DNA of 64,000 nucleotides, taken from contig JAANDG010000049.1 in assembly GCA_036852015.1 (NCBI GenBank), positions 62,001 through 126,000 of the forward strand, written 5' to 3'. Position 1 is the first letter of the stretch, and every line of letters begins with the position of its first letter. The stretch comes from Pelodera strongyloides. Its lineage: Eukaryota > Nematoda > Chromadorea > Rhabditida > Rhabditidae. Made by a program: the position numbers and the translations under genes. Below the pieces are notes generated by a model. It was not told where the DNA came from. It ran no database searches and saw only the letters and a program-made list of their open reading frames with translations. Shown one piece after another: positions 37,101-46,680 of this stretch.

Positions 37101-38049
37101 TCTCGGAATTACATGGTAATAGAAAGTAATGAAACCTCTTCGAAAATTTGCTTTGGTCCCGCTGCGCCTTTTCGGCCAATTCGTAAGCCTTTAGCTGGTC
37201 CAACACCTGATTCAGCTGGCCTTCCAGGGGATTCTCGTGCCTGAAATTATTGTATGCAAATATTGTAGTCATCTGTGGTATAAGAACAAGTGCGCAACTG
37301 AACGCGGATCAAGCCGTCAATCCCCATCAATGACATAATATAATAAACAACAGTAAATCAAAAAGGTAAATACGAACACTGGCCAGTTCGCAGGTGCCAT
37401 CTGATCCGGCAGATCACTATCCCGAGAGGACCAACGACAAGTTGCACACACCATGTAAGTGGCTTGAGTGTCTGTACACTGTCTGGCCGACAGAGTCATT
37501 GCTAAATCATTATTGATTATGATTACTCTCTTGATGAACGTATCCCTTTATTTGTAGATGTGGGCACGGTTGATAGTTAATACTGTTTATTATTATTGAC
37601 TAAAGAACTAAGCCAGGCCCTTCGCTACAACCTAGTACACCGAGTGAGCAACTGAGCTATTCTAGTTCAACAATGTTACGGACTACACGCATGACTGCGT
37701 GATGACAAAAGACTTACAGCAAATGGGGCACATATTACATGTGAAACATCGGTTTCTTTTAACGCGGGCTTCAGATAGAGGGATATTTTCAAGGCAGTTC
37801 CGGCAGAACATGCAGTCTATTTCCGTCGAGGCACAAGATGGACATCTAAATTGAGTTGGATCAATATATTGTTGTGTAAATTGTATAATACTAATACTTG
37901 ATACATTCTACTCTTCTTACATAATACGCTTAATAAAAAGTATACCTTGTCTGGGAACAATGCCTGCAGAAGTACAACCGGCATAACGGCATTTTTTCTC
38001 CACAATCACATTCGTACTGCACTCGATCAACATTTAGAAGTCCCGCCAT
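34186..38049 (-). CDS. DCTN4: Dynactin subunit 4 (p62), complete, 11 exons
   Basis: Exons (minus): 38049-37946, 37845-37718, 37501-37378, 37240-37136, 36961-36892, 36595-36545, 36334-36195, 35779-35710, 35106-34990, 34724-34591, 34378-34186. All phases agree; 411 aa (human about 460). The N terminus MAGLLNVDRVQYECDCGEK and LYFCRHCSQ, then CMFCRNCLENIPLSEA, give the Cys-pair zinc-binding region of DCTN4. Later family blocks are VCATCRWSSRDSD, FSDRFGLQAIYQKR, CKVCEHNLSKLDYSPSSIKF (with KFKIQ) and VFRRKNRVGIRIEV. DCTN4 is a pointed-end-complex subunit of dynactin, the dynein activator. A TTTTTCAG 22 bp before the ATG is a likely trans-splice acceptor. Two donors are unusual: CCAGT|GTTCGT (exon 3) and AAGAG|GTTTCA (exon 4). 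Confidence 0.95.
35151..35334. mobile_element. MITE, 'AAAGCG...CCGG' family, in DCTN4 intron
   Basis: TIRs TTCAAGCGAAATACCGGCTG and CCTGCCGGTATTTCGCTTTC, flanks TTCA/TTTC rather than TTAA. It lies between DCTN4 exons 35779-35710 and 35106-34990. Confidence 0.8.
36009..36167. mobile_element. MITE with 'GAGACCGCATTCACCG' TIRs, in DCTN4 intron
   Basis: The left end is GAGACCGCATTCACCGGCAC then ACAGGGAGCC; the right end is GGCTCCCTAGCTCCCTGTGT...GTGAATACGGCCTC. About 159 bp, GC-richer than its surroundings, in the intron between exons 36334-36195 and 35779-35710. Confidence 0.7.
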
Positions 38050-38232
38050 TACCAGATTCAATATACCACTGAAAAACTGTTTTTCATAAATTAACAAACA
38101 TGAGCTCATTATCCTAACACACTAGTAAGCCTTATTTAGTTCCAATAGAGCTGGAGAGCAAATCATTAAATGAGAGCATAAAAGTAATAAAAAAAATAAC
38201 CACGGTCAACGCAACAAAGAAACGGAGATCGA
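38050..38232. promoter_or_regulatory. DCTN4 upstream gap, cut by the LINE insertion
   Basis: Only 183 bp separate the DCTN4 ATG (minus strand) from the 5' tip of the LINE (plus strand). The gap holds the putative trans-splice acceptor TTTTTCAG (minus, about 38070) and AT-rich DNA. Any further DCTN4 promoter elements would have been pushed beyond the 4-kb LINE or lie inside it. Confidence 0.4.
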
Positions 38233-38254
38233 GGTTTAATTACCCAAGTTTGAG
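38233..38254 (+). other. SL1 spliced-leader sequence (copied)
   Basis: An exact match over all 22 positions to the conserved nematode SL1: it begins GGTTTAATTACCC and ends TTTGAG. SL1 is normally added to pre-mRNA 5' ends by trans-splicing. Its presence in the genome directly upstream of LINE sequence implies reverse transcription of a trans-spliced RNA. Confidence 0.9.
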
Positions 38255-38373
38255 GCTTTTTTCTGAGGTGTTTTGGCATCGCACGACTGTGGTGTGCTAC
38301 TACAAACCTTTTTGGTGTGAGGTACCGTGTGCTCAGTGAATGCTTGGAGGACGTGGGAGGATTGGAATGGAAG

Positions 38374-38937
38374 ATGGAGGAAAGGAAGAAGAAGCCGCTG
38401 ATGGATTTGAATGTCCGTCACCCCGCCCATCCAATGCCAGTGCCACCCCCTCAGTTCCGAAGACCGATGCCACCTGTGGACCGTTTTGAAGGTACCTATA
38501 TACCTAATAATTCGGTAATTATTTATGGCCTACCCGAACTTGCCAAACACCCTGATGTTACTTCTAAAGTTCGTAGAGAGCATGATCGTATGCTCTTGGA
38601 AGAAATTCTGGCCTTTTATGGTTTGGACGGACTCATTTTGGACAGCTATCGTATGGGCCGCCCCTCTCCTCACCGCCCAAGAGCTGTAAAAGTCCAATTC
38701 CATTCGTCGCACCAGGCCGAGGACCTCGTCTCTTGTTACCAGTTGGACTCGCTGCTGACTGCTCCTTTTTACCTTCGGTTCCTGTACATCCGCAAGGCCC
38801 GCCCCGCTCCCGCTGATACCAACCCCATTCCAAATCCTCCCCGCCAACACCCAGTTCGTCGATCCGTGCCTCGCCACCCCGTGCAAGTGCCTGTGTCTGC
38901 TCCCAGTGCTCCCGATCGTGCCCGTGACGGTCTCTGA
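38374..38937 (+). CDS. LINE ORF1 (RNA-binding-like protein)
   Basis: From an ATG at 38374, 187 residues. After a Pro-rich start the block NSVIIYGLPELAKHPDV, then LDSYRMGRPSPHRPRAVKVQ, resembles the RRM-like segment of CR1/RTE ORF1 proteins. That protein coats the element RNA. The tail is Pro/Arg-rich. A continuing frame (38906-39223) overlaps in another register and probably is the rest of ORF1 after a frameshift. Confidence 0.65.
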   Translation: MEERKKKPLMDLNVRHPAHPMPVPPPQFRRPMPPVDRFEGTYIPNNSVIIYGLPELAKHPDVTSKVRREHDRMLLEEILAFYGLDGLILDSYRMGRPSPHRPRAVKVQFHSSHQAEDLVSCYQLDSLLTAPFYLRFLYIRKARPAPADTNPIPNPPRQHPVRRSVPRHPVQVPVSAPSAPDRARDGL

Positions 38938-39225
38938 TGTTCCCGCCCAACGAGATGACAATGACGCCATGGTCGTCGACTCACCGTCGGTTTCGGTTAG
39001 CGTATGTAAAAACCCCCCCTCCTTTCTAAAACTTCTTCCCTCTCCTCTTCCCCCCACCCAGCCTTACACTTTTAATGCTGATGTAGTTTCTCGGCAACAA
39101 CAAAAAAGGGATCTTCTCTCTTCGGAGACCCCTAGTAGGTTCCCTCACGTGACCAAAAAATCGCGTCCGGACCCTCGTCCGGACCCGGTTTTTGGGGCAC
39201 AGCAAACCAACACCACAACTTAGGT

Positions 39226-42107
39226 AGTTCTGTTAATAAGAATCTTTCATGTATTTCTTTTAACGCACATTCTGCTCTTTCTCGTAGGCATAATCGTTTG
39301 CATGTTATTCAGACTATGACTCGAACTAGGCAGTATTCTGTAATTGGAATCTCTGAGTCTTGGCTCTCTTCGGATGATACTTCGGCCATACTTGACCCAT
39401 CTAATTTGTACACTGTTTATCGTTGTGATCGTAATGACCGAACTGGTGGTGGTTGTGCTCTTTTCATTGATAGAAATGTTCCCACTGTTGAAGTTTTTGT
39501 TGGTACTGTTGAAAATGTTAATATTTGCATTGTTGACCTACACGGTTCTTCTGATGTTATGCGTTTATTTCTTTGCTACAGGCCCCCTAGTTGTAATTCC
39601 TCGCAAACTCTTTCTTTCTTTGATTTTCTAGAAAAATATTTGTTGGATAGGGATTCGAATGTGCTAATAGGTGATTGGAATTTTTCTGTTCGTTGTTCGC
39701 AAGACGGTTCGCTTGATTTTACTGGTACATTTTGTTCTTCTTTTGAAGATTTTTTGATTTATAATTGCCTTCATTTTCTAAATTTATCTCCGTCGTTTAC
39801 CAGAAATGACAATATTTTAGATGTTGTACTTTCAGATTCGCTCGACATTGTAGGTGATGTCCATATTGTCCCTCCCGTTGGCGGAAGCGACCATTACGGC
39901 GTGGTCTGCAACCTCATTCTCGAAATTCCACCTGTGTCCAAAACCGGTAACTGTGTAAACTATTCCTCGGTCGATTTTGAAAAAGCTATGTCTATTATCG
40001 CCTCTTCTGATTTTTCTCGTTTCTGTTCGCCATTTACGTCCATTCAGGATGATTATGATTTGTTGATTGGTATTATTAAATCTGCACTTGATAGTTCTCT
40101 TCCCGCTTCGAGTGCATTAGTTTCTAGTAAGCCTTATGTCCCTGCTCATATTGAAAGAGCAAAAGAACGTGCTGAGGTAGCTCTTGTGCAAATTGATAAA
40201 CCTGGTGGCCAAGAAAATTTTGAGTATTGTGATAAGCGTTATCGCTCGTTGTGTAAGAAATTTGAAGCTAATATTGAACGTAGAGCTGTGTTTTCTAATG
40301 ACCCTAAACGCTTTTATGCGTATCTCAACTCCAAGACGAAGGACCCGCAGGCCATATCGAGGAGATTTGAAGATCCGAGTACGAAAGGTGAGTTTCTCAC
40401 CAAGGAGTCTAGTATTGCTGATTCTTTCGCCACTTATTTCCATTCTGTTTATTTATCTGATGATGATTGTCCTCTACCCTTTCTCTCCCCAAAAGATGTT
40501 TCCGTTCCATTTGAAGATGAATTGTTCACTCTGTCCTCTGTTGAGAATGCAATGAAAAACTTGAGCCCCAAGAAATCTTTTACTCCTGAAGGGATTTCTT
40601 CTTTTGTTATAAAAAATCTTAAAGTAGTTTTAATGCCCTTATTGTGTAAATTTTTTAACAAATCGTTTTTAACTGGGAAGGTTCCTAAGGAATGGCGACA
40701 TGCGATTGTTTCACCCCTTTCCAAAAAACCACCTCGCACGTCCGTCCTTAACTACCGGCCAATTTCTCTCACCTCCTCATTTTGTAAATTATTTGAATTG
40801 GTAGTTAAGCATAAATTAACGTACCACATGTCTGTTAACGGTTTTTTGTCTCTTAATCAATTTGGCTTTCTAAAAGGCCGTAATACAACTTCGCAACTTC
40901 TTTTATGCTTATATGAATGGCTCTCTGCTAAAGAAATCCGATGATAATTTGGAATGTGGTTTATATTGATTTTGCTAAGGCGTTTGATGTTGTTAACCAC
41001 CGTTTTCTCTTACATAAGCTTAAGAATTATGGAGTTTTCTGACATAATGCTTAATTGGATTAGTTCTTATCTTGCAAACCGTACCTTTCAGGTTAGATAC
41101 CAGAATACCTTGTCTTCTATCAAACCTTGCTCCAGTGGAGTACCGCAGGGTAGTGTTTTAGGCCCGTTGCTTTTCTTAATTTTTATTAATGACATTGACG
41201 ATTGCTCTCTTGGAGATAGCTCCATTGTTATGTACGCGGATGATGTTAAGATTTCCCGTGTTATGCCAAAACTAGGGCCCTGGCCTGCCTGGAATGCTTT
41301 TCAAAAAAGAACTTGGCAATATTTCCAGTTGGGCTGAGATATGGAAAATGACCATTTCTGAGCCAAAGTGTCAACATTTTTCTGTGACTACTAAGACCCA
41401 CCACTCTTTTCCTCTTCGTTTAAATAATACGCTCATTCCACCAGTAACTGATGTCGTTCGTGATCTTGGTGTTTTGTTTTCTTTTCCCGGATTTATGTTT
41501 TAAGGCTCATATTAAGCAAAGAATTAGTACTTCTTCTTGTTGTGCAAATCGTATACTTCGCTCCATTTGTCATCATAGCATTGATGTTTATCGTAAAGCT
41601 TATGTTACTTATTGTAGGCCCCTGCTTGAGTATGCAACCTCCGTTTGGTCGCCGTACCTGAAAAGTGAAATTGACGCTATTGAAAAGGTACAGCGGCGTT
41701 TTACTAAACGTGTGCTTCGTAGAATTGACAATGACTATTATAACTCGTTTTCCTATTCTGAACGTCTTGTTGTTTTTGGTCTCAAATCTCTCCATCATCG
41801 TAGAATTTTGTTCGATCTCATTGAATGTTTCAAAATTGTCCGAGGTTATAATGCACATCCGGTTTTGGCAAACATGTTTCAGGTGAATCACAGACCACGT
41901 CGAAATGGTAACTCTTTAACTCTTGTTCAGGATTCTGTTAAACTTACCCAGTCTCTGTTCTCGTTTAAGCACAGAGCCACTCGTTTGTGGAACCTACTTC
42001 CTGATAGTATTGTTCTTTCGAGTTCCGTTGATTCATTTAAAACCCGCATTGACGAGCTTGATCTAATCGAGCTTTATGAAGTAGCAAATAGAAACATTCA
42101 CCCTTAG
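39226..42107 (+). pseudogene. LINE ORF2 (endonuclease and reverse transcriptase), frameshifted
   Basis: The APE-type endonuclease is at 39240-39920: the fold opens at CISFNAHS, with GISESWLSSDD, a GDWNF block and the SDHYGV end motif. The reverse transcriptase runs on to 41340: NYRPISLTSSF, VNGFLSLNQFGFLKGRNT, YIDFAKAFDVVNH, SGVPQGSVLGPLLF and the catalytic YADD near 41235. The CR1-type tail follows (PLLEYATSVWSP, KVQRRFTKRVLRR). The frame changes near 40940, 41030, 41290 and 41490, so no full-length enzyme can be made. I report these breaks as they stand. Confidence 0.85.
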
Positions 42108-42310
42108 TTTTTCACATGTACGCATTCCATTGTTGTACATAGTTTTTGTCGCTTGTTATATGCGCTTTGTTACTCTCATTGTTATTTGTTTTGTTGTTGT
42201 TGTTGTTGTTTGTTGTTGTTGTTATATTATTCTTGTCGTTTTTTTTTGTCTTCCGCTTTACTTCGGTGTACACTGAATAAAGTATTCATATAAAAAAAAG
42301 CAAAAAAAGA

Positions 42311-45300
42311 AAGGTCGAATTAATGCATGCCATATTCGCGCAAAATGCACGTCCGACATCAAGAGGGCGATTGGCGATACACAACGGATTTCATGAGAGG
42401 CCCGACCATTATACGAGAAAAGCACATTAAATTGTGTACAGTAAGCAGGCAAGCAGAGAAGTGCATGCACCGTGCACAATTTCACACAAAGAACGATCAC
42501 TCCATTTTTTTTTTGCGCTGGCGGTCATCGATTGTTAAAAAGTTTTTTTTGCTCGCATGCTTCATCAAAGGTTTAGATAATTGTAACGTTGTTGTGAGCT
42601 CTTTTTCCTAGCAGAATGGTTCTGAGCATGGCATGCCTGGTGGTGCCCGAAAACGTTGACATTTTCTTAAATTAGTATAATAAATCAAGTAAAACATATT
42701 TGTTGTCGTTTTCTCTGGTTGGGAAAAGAATCTCAACCTTTTTAATCTTGTGCACTTTTGTGATCTTTCGTGACATTCATCTTTTGATATTCATCCTTTG
42801 TTTATGATGGAAAATTGGGGCAACGTTATATTTAATCCATCGTAGATGAAAAGAAATTGCATGGTTGCTGTAGTATTGATTGTTTTCAAATGTTGTTTGG
42901 TGTGGTAGTTTGTCTATTCGGCTGCTTAGTTAAAGGGACAGGCCCATCCAATTAAACCTATGTTTACGAGATGTTCATACTGTTTACAAAGCATTTTTAT
43001 TACAATATATACAAACCAAATTTCGCCTTCATTCTTCCTGGGACACTTTTTCCGATGCTCTCAACGTATATGTATACCGTAAAGCTGCAGATTTCAAAGC
43101 TGTATATGCAAATTTTGATCGCAGTCTAATTTTACGATAAATTTGCATAGGCAGCTTGGATATTTTCAGTTTTAAGGTATACATATACGTTGAGCGCATT
43201 GGAAAAAGCTTCCCGGGGTGAAGGAAGGTGAAATTTGGTTTGTATATATTGTAATAAACATGCTTTATAATCAAATTTGGTTTGTATGTATTTATATATT
43301 GTAATAAACGTGCTTTATAATCATTATGAACGTATCATAAATATAGGTTTACTTTGATGGGCCTGTCCAAGGGGCAAATTTCCGATCTTGTGACCTGACA
43401 CCATTACTTATTCTGTGTTTTAAAGTATAAAGTGTGTAGCCACTCTTGATTAACGTTCGTGTAGTAAATAAAATGAGACGAAATTATTTTTGTCTAACTT
43501 ATTGGTCACTTTTGTGACCTTATTGGCACCACCTTAGTGTTTCTGGGTCTAGCTTCTTCTTCCTTCTAAAGGACACCCGGTTTCCAGTTGTCTATGCTCT
43601 ATTCCATTCATTCTCTGCGCACAAACCACCCTCATTCCTATTTACGCATCGATTTGCCGCCGGCAAACTGAGTGCATGACGCACACTCCAAGAAACCAGA
43701 CAAAATACACGTCTTCTGTTTTTCTGTGAAAATTTTTTATGTTTGCTGTTAATTGAATGTTTTCTGTTACTTTATTGAAAGCAAGTAAGAACACTTTTTG
43801 ACCTATAGACTATAGAAGGGGGTTATTGAATTTATTACATAGGTGAGAAATAGAGTGAATCACGGTCACGGGAATATTTTTATTGGTTAATCAAATGAGC
43901 CGATCCATTATCGGTGAAGTGTTTATATTCCTCTCATTTTCTGTCGTTTTGTTTAGTAGATTAGTAGATCATATTACAAAAACGCTTGCCGAAAGGGCAG
44001 TTCTATGTTCTATGCAATGTGTAACAAAAACTTTTGTTCAATATCGTGTGCTGAAGCCTTTTTCTATTGTACTGAACTGAAGTATTAAAGTTACTGTCAT
44101 GTCACCTGTTACTTTTGTAATGTCCACATCACAGCAGAAATATTTTGTCAATTTTCACTCATTTATTTCTTTTAATTTTTTTTTAGCATTGTGTACTTTT
44201 TCCTTCTCTATTTATTAGACTTGAATCGTTTTGACGGATCATGGATCTTGCTTTAATAAAAATGCTGTTTTCCATGTTCCAGACCGCCAGAATCGCCGGA
44301 AACTACTTCAGTTTCGAATTCTATCCACAACAAGCCCAAGCCGTCATCAAGGAAAGGTTAGTTTTTTTTTTAACTTCATAATTTATTCTACTTCCAGTGA
44401 TTGATTGCCTTCTGATTTGTTCATGTACTTCGGTATAGAACATATCACCACGCTGTCACCAGTTATGTAGCTCCAATACCCTTTTCCCTATTTTTCTACA
44501 TTGTATTTCCTTTGCAGGCCTAACCTAAGACCTTGTTGCTAGTTTTTTTTTCGTCAGCGTAACCTCTATTATTGTTAATTTGTGGATTTGTGGTTTAGCG
44601 CAATGTGGATTGTTATATCATATGGGTGGACCATACATAGCCACCCGCTATTTTTATTAGCAATGCAGTATGAGTTGAATTAGTGGAATAATACCAGTTT
44701 TTTCATGTTAATCTGTGTTGTTTTGTTGGCTATTTGTGAACCACATGATCTGTGATATTCTATTTACTTTTACTACTAACGTATAACCACACTACTACCG
44801 TTTGCCAACTTGGCATTCGGTTTGTACTTTTGAACATTTGACAATTAAAACAATTGTTGTGAGTGATATTTTTTTGAGCTGATATCATTGCCTTTCTTGG
44901 AAAACTAGTGATTCCTATTGTTTGGTTGTATTAATAAGAAAACCCTATTTTAATTATAGCCCATAGTTACGTTAATCTCCTATGATTATTAATGGGTTAG
45001 TCCACTTTTGTTGGAAGTTTTCGTGGTTTTCGTTTTGCCTTTTTTTACGTCCATATGTTTCTATCCCTATTTTTTCTCTAAACTGACACTTTTGCCATCG
45101 CTATACTTAGTATGCAAATCTGAGAGTACAAAGTACCAAAGCACTATTCTGTTGTTTCCGTTCAACTATCAACTTAACTGGAAAAAATACTAAATTTACA
45201 TCCGGACGACAGTCCGTTGCTTGTCAGAAGTATAAAAAAACTGTTATCTCAGTTAGACGCTTTTGGTGACGCAGCTTCTGGTACTTGGAAATATCGCCCT

Positions 45301-46680
45301 GCTTCTTAAATTATGTAATCAACACTGAAATAGTACTACGAACCCTAATTGCTACTGTTTATATTGTTCAATTGTTCTTGCTGCTCTGTTTCAATCGTTA
45401 GCTGCGTATCCGGACCGGAGTCGTATTCTGAACTTCTCGTATTGTAGTTGTAGTGAAACTTCTGTTTTGTCTGTACCATCACGATCGCGATCACGATCAC
45501 GTAACACATTCTTGGTTGTCTTTTTGAATGGAAAGGCCATTTCTGTATATATGAATTGTTTGTATTTGTATTGAGTCACCTCCGGTCGATTCTGCCTCCT
45601 TTTTCTTTTGAAAAGGATTGCTGACATTCGTCTGATCATCAAAATCCATAAAATTCTGATTTTTTTTATTGCCTATTTATTTATTTATTTCCGAAAATTC
45701 ACTTTTCAGTCAAATCTATAGGCAGTGGTAGTCTGATTCTTATGGTTATATGTCAGTTTATTAATTTTTAGTCGTCTAAAATATTCTGTACCTCAATATT
45801 GTCAATTATCATCCAAAGTCAAAATGCCACTAAAATTTGCGAAAAAACTGACCAAAAAGTTTGCAAGTACACCTAGTATTCCCTATGCTTCACTACAAGA
45901 TGTGAGTTTTTTTTATTTCGAGTATGTTTCCGTTTCCGTTTTTTTAGAACTTCTTTGCTCGCTGAATACTATTTGTGTTGACAGGGATCAGTTCCATTTT
46001 TAGCACGCAAAATGCAAAAGATTCACCTGGTTTGCTTTTCCATAAAATACTATATTTCTTTTGTATATGACATACACATAGGAAATTGTTACGGTGGCAG
46101 CATCATAAATCGGGTATATTTTGGATATCACTTTTTGAGCAATCCGACAGATTTTTTAAACAAAAACAAGCTTCGTATTGCATTTTCATAAAGTCAGTTC
46201 AGTGCGTTATCATGTTTCTTATTGACACCTTTAGATAAATAAGATTAATATTATCGATTCGTGTGACAATAATTTTACGTCAGCTAATTGTAAGTAGTGT
46301 TGTCCATATCGTAGCCGTAAATTTTTTCCTTTATTAATTTATACATTTTAGGGTATGGTACAGTTAGATCATTACCTTTTATTTGTAGATTTTAAGTTAC
46401 AGTTAAAGTATTGTCTTTTAATTTATATATATAAAGGTTAAAGCTTTAAGCTTTAACCTTTAGTCAACCTATAGTATAGATGATGCATTTCTTAGTTTCA
46501 GTCCCATGTCCCAGTGCAAGTGTCTGGTGTAGTAATAAGATTTACGTCATAAGAGTGGTAGCTTCTTTCGAGAATTGGAGTGATAGTGTGAGAGAGGAGA
46601 GAGGTGGAGAAACGAGAAACAGAAAGTTTTCTAACTCTTAATTAGTTTATTTGTGCTTGTGGATTATAGTTCCTTTTTAG
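42311..46680. other. Intergenic region upstream of synaptojanin
   Basis: About 4.4 kb. It holds the MITE at 42930-43370 and otherwise T-rich DNA. Two short candidate exons are possible but unproven: 44284-44356, with good TTCCAG and AG|GTTAG borders and a frame containing GNYFSFEFYPQQAQA, and 45824-45901, whose ATG frame (MPLKFAKKLTKKFAST) ends at a GTGAGT donor. They could be untranslated first exons of synaptojanin or unrelated small genes. A palindrome of about 24 bp (AAAGGTTAAAGC/GCTTTAACCTTT) lies near 46436. Confidence 0.4.
42930..43370. mobile_element. Long-TIR MITE with 'AAAGGGACAGGCCCATC' ends
   Basis: The left end is TTAAAGGGACAGGCCCATC and the right end is GATGGGCCTGTCC. Inner arms also mirror each other (TATATACAAACCAAATTTCG, and TTTGGTTTGTATATATTG on the other side; AACGTATATGTATACC and GGTATACATATACGTT). 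A 40-bp stretch near the right end (TTTGGTTTGTATRTATT...) is duplicated in tandem. No ORF. Confidence 0.8.

Larger units (their letters stand above)
38233..42310 (+). mobile_element. CR1-like non-LTR retrotransposon (LINE) with SL1 at its 5' end
   Basis: The element opens with the exact 22-nt nematode SL1 leader (38233-38254), followed by GCTTTTTTCTGAGG and two ORF regions. It ends in GTT-rich DNA, AATAAA at 42276 and an A-rich tail (AAAAAAAAGCAAAAAAAG). Because the leader is followed by GC and not by a GT donor, this is a copied trans-spliced RNA end and not an SL RNA gene. The flanks (AGATCGA before 38233, AGGTCGA after the tail) may be a degraded target-site duplication. Several frameshifts in ORF2 make it inactive. 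Confidence 0.85.

Noticed and set aside
38233..38330. A genuine SL1 RNA gene
   Set aside because: SL RNA genes have a GT donor right after the leader and an Sm site downstream. Here the leader is followed by GCTTTTTT and LINE sequence.
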